A stretch of DNA of 5,276 nucleotides. It comes from Clostridia bacterium. Lineage in GTDB: Bacteria; Bacillota_E; SLMV01; PUMD01. This document shows positions 1 to 5,276 of the stretch, in pieces. Each line of letters starts with the position of its first letter. The first letter of the stretch is position 1. The translations under genes were made by a program, and so were the position numbers. The notes below the pieces were generated by a model. That model made no database searches and was not told the origin of the DNA. It was given only the letters and a program-made list of their open reading frames with translations. The stretch is taken from assembly GCA_007128555.1 (NCBI GenBank), contig SKXF01000130.1, positions 1 to 5,276 of the forward strand. The letters run 5' to 3'.

Positions 1-765
1 GAGAACATCCTGTCATCGTATCGGCCAGTAGCCCTCGACATTAACATGGGGTGTCCGGTGCCAAAGGTGGTCAGAAGCGGTGCTGGTGCGGCGCTGATGT
101 GTGCTCCCGAGGTTGCCCAGGACATTGTATCTGGGGTGTCTGATGTGCTGAGATCCCATGATCCTCGTCCCTTCCTCTCGGTCAAGATGAGGTCGGGATG
201 GGATGACCGTTCTGTCAATGCTCCAGACTTCGCGGCTCGCATGGAGGAGGCCGGAGCAGATCTTCTGGCGGTACATGCCAGGACGCGGTCCATGTTCTAT
301 TCTGGCCAGGCCGATTGGGAGCTCATAGAGAAGGTGGTACAGCGCGTCGGCGTTCCGGTCCTGGGAAGCGGGGATGTCTGTAGCGGTCCGGATGCGGGGG
401 ACATGCTGTCGCAGACCGGATGTGCTGGTGTGATGGTCGGCCGGGCTGCGATCGGAAGCCCGTGGATCTTCGGCCGGATCAGGGCCTATCTTGACCGGGG
501 AGAAGATCCGGGAGATCCTCTTCCCGGCGAGCGGCTGTGGCTTGCAAAGGAGCATGTGAAGATGGAGGCGGCGTTTCGCGGCGAACGGCGCGGAGTTGTC
601 TTGATGCGCCGGCAGATGCACAAATATGTGCGGGGACTTCCCGGGGCGTCGGATCTCCGCGATCAGTTGAACCGCCTCGAGTCTGCCCGTGAGGTGGAGC
701 TCTTGCTGGTCGACTATGCGCGTCGGCAGGGCTTTCACCTGGAGGGACCCAGGTTCGATTTCTGA
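1..765 (+). CDS. dusB: tRNA-dihydrouridine synthase, DusB type (5' end missing)
   Basis: FMN-dependent enzyme that reduces specific uridines in the tRNA D-loop to dihydrouridine in the cytoplasm. The frame is open from base 1, so the gene starts left of the window; 254 residues are visible and, compared with the usual 320-330 residues, roughly 75-85 N-terminal residues are missing. Visible landmarks, numbered from the first visible codon, are: the DINMGCP active-site segment with the catalytic Cys18 (codon 52-54), KMRSG with Lys62 and Arg64, VHART with His92, the FMN-binding GSGDV at 122-126 (GNGDI in many relatives) and the phosphate-binding MVGRAAIGSPW at 145-155. A helical C-terminal tRNA-binding domain follows, with MRRQMHKY and GLPGASDLR. 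The ATG at base 46 lies inside the active-site motif and cannot be the true start. The family call is very secure. The DusB subtype rests on the GCPVPKVV signature and on the neighbouring greA and lysS. Confidence 0.95.
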   Translation, partial: ENILSSYRPVALDINMGCPVPKVVRSGAGAALMCAPEVAQDIVSGVSDVLRSHDPRPFLSVKMRSGWDDRSVNAPDFAARMEEAGADLLAVHARTRSMFYSGQADWELIEKVVQRVGVPVLGSGDVCSGPDAGDMLSQTGCAGVMVGRAAIGSPWIFGRIRAYLDRGEDPGDPLPGERLWLAKEHVKMEAAFRGERRGVVLMRRQMHKYVRGLPGASDLRDQLNRLESAREVELLLVDYARRQGFHLEGPRFDF

Positions 766-830
766 CCGAGTTCAGGATCCGCGGCAGGGATGTTGCCACC
801 TCGGCACGAATTAGACTGGGTGCCGGCGGC

Positions 831-860
831 TTGTGAATTTACTGGCTGGCTTGCTAGAAT
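831..860 (+). promoter_or_regulatory. Extended -10 sigma-A-type promoter for the two-gene unit
   Basis: A TTGTGA -35 (831-836) is separated by 18 bases from a TAGAAT -10 (855-860). The -10 carries a TGn extension (TG at 852-853), which strengthens vertebrate-independent bacterial core recognition when the -35 is imperfect. Transcription would begin near 867, about 30 bases before the preferred GTG start at 899. It lies in the 118-base gap after dusB, where no convincing terminator hairpin is visible, so read-through from dusB is also possible. Found by motif inspection only. Confidence 0.6.
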
Positions 861-898
861 GTGAGAGCAAAACATGAAGGGGGATGGGGGGCTTCGTT

Positions 899-1807
899 GT
901 GAAGCGCGTGGTGAGTGTCAGCCTGGGGTCCTCGGGGAGGGATCACCGGGTCCAGGTGAACATCCTGGGGGAGGATTTCTCCATTGAACGACTCGGAACC
1001 GATGGAGACCTGGACCGGGCAGTGCAGATGATCCGATCTTTGGATGGCGAAGTGGCGGCGATTGGCCTTGGGGGCGTGGATCTATACCTGGTGGCGGGCA
1101 AGAAACGATACATGCTCAGGGATGCCAGCATCATGGCCAGGGCTGCGTCGGTGACCCCCGTGGTCGATGGGACGGGCCTGAAGAACACCCTGGAACGGAG
1201 AACGATCCAGTACCTCCATGACCACCAGATCCTGGATTTTGAGGGTGCCCGCGCGCTCATGGTGTCGGCCCTGGACCGATTTGGGATGGCCGAGGCGCTG
1301 CAGGAACGGGGGGCCAAACTTGTCCTGGGCGACCTGGTGTTCGGGCTGGGCATTCCTATTCCCATTCGGTCCCTGTCAATGCTGGGTGTGGTCATCCGGG
1401 TGCTCGCTCCGGTGATCTGCCGTCTTCCAATGAGTATGCTCTATCCAACGGGGAAGAAACAGGAACAGATCACGCCGAAGTACGGACGTCTGTACCGTGA
1501 CGCCGATATCATTGCCGGCGATCTACATTTCATCCGCCGGTACATGCCCGAGGATCTATCTGGTAAGGTGATTATCAGCAATACGGTGACGAGGGATAAT
1601 GTTGAGGAGTTCCGGCAGAGGGGAGTGCGCCTGCTGATTACCACGACGCCAGAGTTCGAGGGGCGCTCCTTTGGCACCAATGTTCTCGAGGGGGTGCTCG
1701 TGGCCCTGTTGGGGCGTGAACCTGACGAGGTGGGCGGCAGCGATTACGAACAGCTCCTCGATGATATGAAGCTGGAGCCCCGCGTGGAGTATCTGAACAG
1801 TCCGTAG
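899..1807 (+). CDS. Conserved-looking protein of unknown function, partner of the AAR-like reductase
   Basis: I do not recognise a characterised family. From the preferred GTG start the protein has 302 residues. Numbered from there, it has a Gly/Ser-rich N-terminus (VSVSLGSSGRDHRV, 5-18), a glycine-rich AIGLGGVDLYL segment (54-64), a PVVDGTGLKNTLERR segment (87-101), and a long hydrophobic stretch at about 146-182 broken only by three arginines. It ends with a conserved-looking ITTTPEFEGRSFGTNVLEG segment (247-265). No classical GxGxxG dinucleotide loop or signal peptide is evident. Such proteins are, from memory, sometimes auto-labelled quinate 5-dehydrogenase; nothing I can see supports that reaction. 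An ATG at 884 would add five residues, but it sits immediately against its AAGGGGG, whereas the GTG at 899 has a G-run (887-892) six bases upstream and gives an MKRVVSV start. The next gene begins 19 bases downstream, implying co-transcription and a shared role. It has the codon character of a real gene. Confidence 0.85.
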   Translation: MKRVVSVSLGSSGRDHRVQVNILGEDFSIERLGTDGDLDRAVQMIRSLDGEVAAIGLGGVDLYLVAGKKRYMLRDASIMARAASVTPVVDGTGLKNTLERRTIQYLHDHQILDFEGARALMVSALDRFGMAEALQERGAKLVLGDLVFGLGIPIPIRSLSMLGVVIRVLAPVICRLPMSMLYPTGKKQEQITPKYGRLYRDADIIAGDLHFIRRYMPEDLSGKVIISNTVTRDNVEEFRQRGVRLLITTTPEFEGRSFGTNVLEGVLVALLGREPDEVGGSDYEQLLDDMKLEPRVEYLNSP

Positions 1808-1826
1808 AGAAGAGGTCAAAGGTCGT

Positions 1827-2939
1827 ATGGGTCAGTTCGCCTTTATTGTGCATCCGATGCAGATTCAGCAAATGAGCAGACGCTATCCCTTTCTCAGGTT
1901 CCTTCCCCCGGCAGTGCTGGAAGGTATCCTGCGTCTCGCGCCCCCCTTCACAACGTCCCATGTTACCGGGATTCGATCGGAACATGGTGAGGCCGAGGGC
2001 CATTTCATCGTGTGCCCCCTGACGTCCCGCCAGATCCTGACGTTGGATGAGGATTACGTCATCTCCAGGATCATCGCTGCCGGCCGCGCAGCAGAGAAAC
2101 TGGGAGCCGAGATCGTGGGTCTTGGGGCCCTGACGGCGGTGGTCGGAGGGGCCGGACACAGGGTGGCCGAGGCGCTGGACATCCCTGTGACAACGGGGAA
2201 CAGCTACACGGTGGCGACGGCCATTGAGGGGACGCGTCTAGCCATCGACTTCATGGAATACGACATTAATGAGATTGAACTGGCCGTGCTTGGTGCCACG
2301 GGGTCCATTGGACAGATCTGCGCCGAGATCATGGCCCGGGACGTTCGTCATTTGACGCTTCTGGGCAGGGACCTGGTTCGGCTGCAGGCCCTTCGCGACC
2401 GGATCCTTCGATCCACCGGGGTTTCAGCCCGCATCTCCACCGATTCGAGGGGTGTTTTGCCGTCCTGCGACGTTGTGATCTCCGCCTCGAGTTCGGCAGA
2501 TGCGATTGTCAGGCCCGAGGATCTGAAGCCGGGAGCAGTGGTCTGCGACGTGGCTCGACCGAGGGATGTATCGAAAAAGGTTGCCGAGGCCAGGGATGAT
2601 GTTCTCGTGATCGAGGGCGGTGTGGTTTCCGCACCGGGTGATGTCGATTTTGGATTTGATTTTGGTGTGCCTGCCGGAAGCTGCATGGCGTGTATGGCAG
2701 AGACGATTGTGCTGGCCATGGAGGGCCGCTTCGAGAGCTACACCCTCGGGCGTGATCTGACCGTGCGGCAGATTGAGCAGATCGACCAGATGGCCAGGAG
2801 GCATGGTTTCGCATTGTCCGGGTTTCGTGCCTTTGAGCGTGAGATTCCCGAGGAGGAACTACACAAGATCAGGGAACGGGCGACCCAGCGACGAACGGAG
2901 CTGAGGATCTCCCAGGGTAGAGCCAGTTCCCACGTGTGA
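1827..2939 (+). CDS. Long-chain acyl-ACP reductase (AAR)-like NAD(P)H-dependent reductase
   Basis: Protein of 370 residues resembling the cyanobacterial acyl-ACP reductase, which reduces acyl-ACP or acyl-CoA to fatty aldehyde through a cysteine thioester. Corresponding landmarks are: IVHPMQIQQMSRR near the N-terminus (7-19), LGALTAVV (99-106), TTGNSYT (122-128, TTGNTHT in the cyanobacterial enzyme), the Rossmann loop LGATGSIG (155-162), LLGRD (178-182), whose Arg181 after the second strand suits NADPH, EGGVVSAPGDVDF (263-275), and ACMAE (288-292). Cys289 (codon 2691-2693) aligns with the catalytic cysteine of AAR. The helix with MEG and LGRD (298-310) and the ARRHGF segment (323-328) also match. 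The N-terminal ~140 residues would hold the acyl-binding part and ~150-275 the nucleotide domain. Odd points are a second cysteine (C286, giving CMAC) and a charged ~37-residue C-terminal tail absent from the cyanobacterial protein. A shikimate dehydrogenase is less likely, as its N-terminal substrate motifs are absent. The substrate is unknown; acyl-ACP is inferred. The family call comes from recalled alignment, not a search. Confidence 0.8.
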   Translation: MGQFAFIVHPMQIQQMSRRYPFLRFLPPAVLEGILRLAPPFTTSHVTGIRSEHGEAEGHFIVCPLTSRQILTLDEDYVISRIIAAGRAAEKLGAEIVGLGALTAVVGGAGHRVAEALDIPVTTGNSYTVATAIEGTRLAIDFMEYDINEIELAVLGATGSIGQICAEIMARDVRHLTLLGRDLVRLQALRDRILRSTGVSARISTDSRGVLPSCDVVISASSSADAIVRPEDLKPGAVVCDVARPRDVSKKVAEARDDVLVIEGGVVSAPGDVDFGFDFGVPAGSCMACMAETIVLAMEGRFESYTLGRDLTVRQIEQIDQMARRHGFALSGFRAFEREIPEEELHKIRERATQRRTELRISQGRASSHV

Positions 2940-2989
2940 ACGTGAGCGTGTGTTTGGCCGGCACTGAACGATGCGCCAGTTCGATTTAT

Positions 2990-2996
2990 GGAGGTG
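2990..2996 (+). promoter_or_regulatory. Strong ribosome binding site deciding the greA start
   Basis: GGAGGTG is a near-perfect anti-Shine-Dalgarno complement. It overlaps the ATG at 2988, so that ATG cannot be the start it serves. It lies nine bases before the GTG at 3006 and twelve before the GTG at 3009, which makes a GTG start for greA the best reading. Confidence 0.65.
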
Positions 2997-3005
2997 TCAG
3001 AGGCT

Positions 3006-3509
3006 GTGGTGGACGAAGAGATCCTGTTGTCACTGCAGGAATATGAAAAAGTTGTGGCTGAACTCAACTACCTCAAAGGTGATCGGCGACGGGAAGTAGC
3101 GGAGAAGATCCGGAAGGCGAGATCCTTTGGTGATTTGGCGGAAAACGCAGAATACGATGCGGCCAAGGAGGAACAGGCTCACCTGGAACACCGGATCGCC
3201 CAGCGCAGGAGCCTGTTGCGGCGCGCAAGGGTGTTGCAGCCGGAGGATATCGATACCCGATGCGTGAACGTGGGGTCGCAGGTCACGATCGTCGATGATA
3301 ACGACGGCAACGAGTACACTTATCTCATTGTCGGGGCGCTGGACGCCGATCCACGGAGGAACCGGATTTCCTACCGTTCTCCCGTGGGCAAGGCGCTGTA
3401 TGGAAAGCAGGTTGGAGAGACGGCGGGAGTGCGTCTCCCGGCGGGCATGGTCCAGTATACGATTAAAGACATACAGTGGGTCGGTGTTTCTGCATCCGAT
3501 GAAGATTGA
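3006..3509 (+). CDS. greA: Transcription elongation factor GreA
   Basis: GreA enters the secondary channel of backtracked RNA polymerase and stimulates cleavage of the nascent transcript, so that elongation can resume. From the GTG at 3006 the product is 167 residues; the family is usually about 158, and starting at the ATG at 2988 would give an unusual 173. The N-terminal coiled coil spans about residues 10-75 and carries the tip motif GDLAENAEYDAAKEEQ (42-57), with the acidic Asp43 and Glu46 that position the catalytic metal in polymerase. The C-terminal FKBP-like domain includes VNVGSQVTIVD (87-97) and SPVGKALYGKQVGE (125-138). These make GreA far more likely than a GreA-like anti-factor lacking the acidic tip. 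A 66-base gap separates it from the reductase gene and contains no clear promoter or terminator; lysS follows after 15 bases. The short acidic tail SASDED (162-167) extends slightly past the usual end. Confidence 0.95.
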   Translation: MVDEEILLSLQEYEKVVAELNYLKGDRRREVAEKIRKARSFGDLAENAEYDAAKEEQAHLEHRIAQRRSLLRRARVLQPEDIDTRCVNVGSQVTIVDDNDGNEYTYLIVGALDADPRRNRISYRSPVGKALYGKQVGETAGVRLPAGMVQYTIKDIQWVGVSASDED

Positions 3510-3524
3510 AGGGTTGGGATCCTG

Positions 3525-5012
3525 TTGACTGTGGATGATACGGGCGGGTTGATTGCGGCAAGGCACCAGAAACTGAAGGACCTACGAGACGCGGGGATTG
3601 ATCCGTATGGGCGGAGGTTCCGGACAACCCACAACACGGCAGAGCTGTGTGAGGGTGTGGATGTCCTGGAGGGTGAGATCTCGGTGGCCGGGCGCATCAT
3701 GGCGATCCGATCCCACGGTAAGATTACCTTCATGGACATCGCCGATCGCAGTGGAAGCATGCAGCTGTATTTCAAATTGAACGAGGTGGGTGAGGAGCTT
3801 TACAGGATCCTCGACCTGCTCGACCTTGGCGACATCCTGGGCGTCCGGGGCGAGGTTTTCCGCACGCGTACCGAGGAGCCGACCGTCCGAGTTGTCACCT
3901 TCGAGATCCTGAGCAAATCCTTGCGGCCCCTGCCGGAGAAGTGGCACGGCCTGACGGATGTGGATCTTCGGTATCGTCATCGTTATCTCGACCTGACGGT
4001 GAACTCCGAGTCCAGGGATATTTTCGTGACCCGGAGCCGTATTCTCTCCGAGATGCGAAGGTTCCTCGATGATCGGGGCTATCTCGAGGTGGAGACACCG
4101 ATGATGACTACCGTTGCCGGAGGCGCGATGGCCAGGCCCTTCGTGACCCACCACAATACCCTCGATTTGACCCTTTATCTTCGCATTGCCACCGAGCTTC
4201 ATCTCAAGAGGCTTTTGACGGGTGGACTCGAGAGGGTCTACGAAATAGGCCGGGTTTTTAGAAACGAGGGAATGTCTCCGAAGCATAACCCGGAATACAC
4301 CCTCCTTGAGTTGTACCAGGCCTACGGTGATTACGAGGATATGATGGAGCTTACCGAGTCCATGGTCTGCCACGTGGCGGACGAGGTGCTTGGTACCCGT
4401 GAGGTTGTCTATGATGGTCAGATCATCGATCTGTCTCCTCCATGGCGGAGACTCAGCCTGGTCGAGGCGCTGGAGGATGAGGGAGTCGATGTACGGAAGT
4501 GGAAGGGACGCGAGGACGCCCTTGCTGATGCCCGGCGGCTGGGCGTGCAGGTTGATCCAAACTCGACCCCGGGTAAGGTGATGGATGAACTGGTGGATGA
4601 GTGTGTATCATCCCGCCTGGTGCAGCCCACGTTCCTTGTCGATCATCCTGTGGACATCTCGCCGCTGGCGAAGCGGAAGCCAGATGACCCGGACTTCACC
4701 TGTCGGTTTGAACCGATCATTGCGAAAATGGAGATGGGCAACGCCTTTAGCGAACTCAACGACCCTCGGGAGCAGAGGGAGCGATTCGAGGAGCAGCTGC
4801 GGCAGCGGAGCCGTGGAGACGATGAGGCCCACGTCATGGATGAGGACTTCCTCCTATCCCTGGAGTACGGGATGCCGCCTGCGGGAGGACTGGGGATCGG
4901 TGTGGATCGGCTGGTGATGCTTTTGACCGGCGCGAAGTCCATCAGGGACGTGATCCTGTTTCCCCTGATGAGACCCAGGAATGGGGGCGACGTGGCTCCG
5001 GGTTTGGAATAA
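3525..5012 (+). CDS. lysS: Lysine--tRNA ligase, class II
   Basis: Charges tRNA-Lys with lysine in the cytoplasm using ATP. The product of 495 residues is full length for the bacterial family (about 490-510). The N-terminal OB-fold anticodon-binding domain covers about 50-145, with VAGRIMAIRSHGKITFMDI (54-72). The class II catalytic core contains motif 1 (about 172-192, ending GYLEVETPMM), the GGAMARPFVTHHN segment (199-211), motif 2 (FRNEG at 245-249 with Arg246, then HNPEYTLLE at 254-262), DHPVDISPLAK (373-383), NAFSELNDP (406-414) and motif 3 (GGLGIGVDRLVML, 454-466, with Arg462). No key residue appears lost. The start is TTG, served by GAAGGG at 3508-3513, which overlaps the greA stop codon, so translation may be coupled to greA. 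A GTG at 3531 is an alternative start two codons later. The first rRNA-type promoter begins nine bases after its stop and no terminator is visible between them. Confidence 0.97.
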   Translation: MTVDDTGGLIAARHQKLKDLRDAGIDPYGRRFRTTHNTAELCEGVDVLEGEISVAGRIMAIRSHGKITFMDIADRSGSMQLYFKLNEVGEELYRILDLLDLGDILGVRGEVFRTRTEEPTVRVVTFEILSKSLRPLPEKWHGLTDVDLRYRHRYLDLTVNSESRDIFVTRSRILSEMRRFLDDRGYLEVETPMMTTVAGGAMARPFVTHHNTLDLTLYLRIATELHLKRLLTGGLERVYEIGRVFRNEGMSPKHNPEYTLLELYQAYGDYEDMMELTESMVCHVADEVLGTREVVYDGQIIDLSPPWRRLSLVEALEDEGVDVRKWKGREDALADARRLGVQVDPNSTPGKVMDELVDECVSSRLVQPTFLVDHPVDISPLAKRKPDDPDFTCRFEPIIAKMEMGNAFSELNDPREQRERFEEQLRQRSRGDDEAHVMDEDFLLSLEYGMPPAGGLGIGVDRLVMLLTGAKSIRDVILFPLMRPRNGGDVAPGLE

Positions 5013-5021
5013 GATGGCCGC

Positions 5022-5050
5022 TTGACAGGCACCATGTTAGCAGATACAAT
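5022..5050 (+). promoter_or_regulatory. rRNA operon promoter P1 (upstream of tandem pair)
   Basis: A consensus TTGACA -35 (5022-5027), an optimal 17-base spacer and a TACAAT -10 (5045-5050) place the start of transcription near 5057. It begins only nine bases after the lysS stop, so its upstream contact region overlaps the end of that gene. It shares the ten bases GCTTGACAGG and the same -10 with the second promoter 89 bases downstream. Confidence 0.88.
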
Positions 5051-5071
5051 GACACTCGTTGTTGATGAGTT

Positions 5072-5086
5072 GCTCGCTGTTCGAGC
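5072..5086 (+). other. Small hairpin between the two promoters
   Basis: GCTCG (5072-5076) and CGAGC (5082-5086) can pair around a five-base CTGTT loop. It has no following T-run, so it is not a convincing intrinsic terminator for lysS. It may be a minor structure in the longer P1 leader transcript. Confidence 0.3.
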
Positions 5087-5087
5087 C

Positions 5088-5109
5088 CGAAACATAAAGC
5101 AAAATGAGG
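5088..5109 (+). promoter_or_regulatory. A-rich UP-like element before promoter P2
   Basis: An A-rich stretch (AAACATAAAGCAAAAT) lies directly upstream of the second -35, at about -38 to -60 relative to the expected start. It stands out in otherwise G+C-rich DNA. This is where the RNA polymerase alpha subunit C-terminal domains bind in strong rRNA promoters. The call rests on composition and position. Confidence 0.5.
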
Positions 5110-5110
5110 C

Positions 5111-5139
5111 TTGACAGGGGAGCATATGCGAAGTACAAT
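5111..5139 (+). promoter_or_regulatory. rRNA operon promoter P2
   Basis: A TTGACA -35 (5111-5116), a 17-base spacer and a TACAAT -10 (5134-5139) form a near-consensus promoter with transcription expected from about 5144-5148. Tandem near-consensus promoters after lysS, followed by a boxA-like element and no reading frame, point to a stable RNA operon. In Firmicutes such promoters are typically tuned by the level of the initiating nucleotide; whether that holds here cannot be read from sequence. Confidence 0.9.
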
Positions 5140-5161
5140 AAGTGTCCGATATACGAACTTC

Positions 5162-5179
5162 GGTCTTTGACAAGTGAAC
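5162..5179 (+). promoter_or_regulatory. boxA-like rRNA antitermination site
   Basis: GGTCTTTGACAAGTGAAC resembles the boxA region in rRNA leaders (TGCTCTTTAACA in E. coli and TCTTTGAAAACT-type sequences in Bacillus). NusB-S10 and associated Nus factors bind boxA RNA to prevent Rho-dependent termination and to assist rRNA folding. It sits about 15 bases past the expected P2 start, where a transcribed boxA should be. Confidence 0.7.
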
Positions 5180-5194
5180 AGTGTTCTGATGAGG

Positions 5195-5214
5195 GAAGTT
5201 CCAGGCGGAACTTT
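5195..5214 (+). other. Leader hairpin (8 bp stem, AGGC loop)
   Basis: AAGTTCC (5196-5202) and GGAACTT (5207-5213) are perfect complements around a four-base AGGC loop, and one flanking G-T pair extends the stem. It directly follows boxA. A terminator is unlikely because only two T residues follow the stem before A residues. It may be part of the leader folding that precedes 16S. Confidence 0.55.
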
Positions 5215-5250
5215 AAGGATTACGGTAGCAGGGGAGCTAGGATTGTTCAC

Positions 5251-5274
5251 GATGCGGTCTTTCGGGATCGCATT
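5251..5274 (+). other. Leader hairpin at right edge (9 bp stem, TTTCGG loop)
   Basis: GATGCGGTC (5251-5259) pairs with GATCGCATT (5266-5274), including two G-T pairs, around a TTTCGG loop. It lies at the window edge, probably just ahead of 16S. It could be a leader structure or lie within the RNase III processing stem; the distal half of a processing stem would be after 16S and cannot be seen. Confidence 0.5.
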
Positions 5275-5276
5275 AA

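Larger units (their letters stand above)
5140..5276 (+). other. Leader of a 16S-23S-5S rRNA operon (16S lies beyond window)
   Basis: This 137-base stretch has no plausible gene and carries a boxA-like site and two hairpins. It matches the expected untranslated, processed leader ahead of 16S rRNA. The 16S 5' end (GAGTTTGATCCTGGCTCAG-type sequence) is not in the window, so the downstream identity is inferred from promoter architecture, boxA and the lysS-rrn order known from B. subtilis. A tRNA cluster is the main alternative. Confidence 0.7.

Noticed and set aside
13..738. Long open frame on the - strand across dusB
   Set aside because: It is antisense to a strongly recognised dus gene, has no family resemblance or ribosome binding site, and is the kind of open frame common in G+C-rich coding DNA.
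793..817. TTGCCA ... TAGACT as a promoter after dusB
   Set aside because: The spacer is only 13 bases. The extended -10 promoter at 831-860 is much better.
1638..2159. Minus-strand open frame spanning the junction of the two-gene unit
   Set aside because: It overlaps both real genes, its composition is low in conserved patterns, and it has no start signal.
1827..2939. Shikimate or quinate dehydrogenase
   Set aside because: The Rossmann loop fits, but the N-terminal half lacks the shikimate-binding motifs and instead matches AAR, including the ACxAE cysteine.
3582..4373. 263-codon open frame on the - strand inside lysS
   Set aside because: Shadow of lysS, whose class II motifs occupy the same bases; the antisense product has no recognisable domain.
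5072..5086. Intrinsic terminator of lysS
   Set aside because: The stem is only five base pairs and no T-run follows.
5167..5195. Third TTGACA at 5167-5172 as another -35 box
   Set aside because: Seventeen bases downstream the sequence is TGAGGG, not a -10. The hexamer is better explained as part of the boxA-like element.
1..5276. CRISPR array, insertion sequence, phage or defence system
   Set aside because: No spaced direct repeats, transposase motifs, terminal inverted repeats or defence-gene motifs were seen; the gene content is core chromosome.

Overview
The window reads as a chromosomal housekeeping segment of a moderately high-G+C bacterium, most likely a member of the Bacillota (Firmicutes), possibly a high-G+C clostridial, heliobacterial or limnochordal lineage. 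The evidence for this is the gene order dusB - greA - lysS - rRNA operon promoters (Bacillus subtilis has dusB-lysS-rrn in the same order), GTG and TTG starts, strong GGAGGTG-type ribosome binding sites, and an rRNA leader with a boxA-like TCTTTGACAAGTGAAC element of the type seen before Firmicute 16S genes. The phylum call is an inference; no 16S sequence lies in the window.

Layout, all on the + strand. (1) 1-765: 3' part of a tRNA-dihydrouridine synthase (dusB type), cut by the window edge. (2) 766-898: short intergenic region with a good extended -10 promoter. (3) 899-1807 and 1827-2939: a tight two-gene unit. The first gene encodes a protein of unknown function. The second encodes a Rossmann-fold reductase that resembles the cyanobacterial long-chain acyl-ACP reductase (AAR), including its nucleotide-binding GATGxIG loop and the ACxAE active-site cysteine. 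(4) 3006-3509: greA. (5) 3525-5012: lysS, complete, with all three class II motifs. (6) 5013-5276: no gene. It holds two near-consensus tandem promoters (TTGACA-17-TACAAT, twice), an A-rich UP-like element, a boxA-like antitermination site and small hairpins. This is the promoter and leader of an rRNA operon whose 16S gene should begin just past the right edge.

The flanking genes form a translation and transcription theme: tRNA modification, transcript-cleavage factor, lysyl-tRNA synthesis and rRNA. The two-gene insert between dusB and greA, with its own promoter, does not fit that theme and is the most interesting part. It looks like a lipid or thioester-aldehyde module of unknown physiological role, and its second member would probably be mis-annotated as shikimate/quinate dehydrogenase by generic Rossmann-domain matches.
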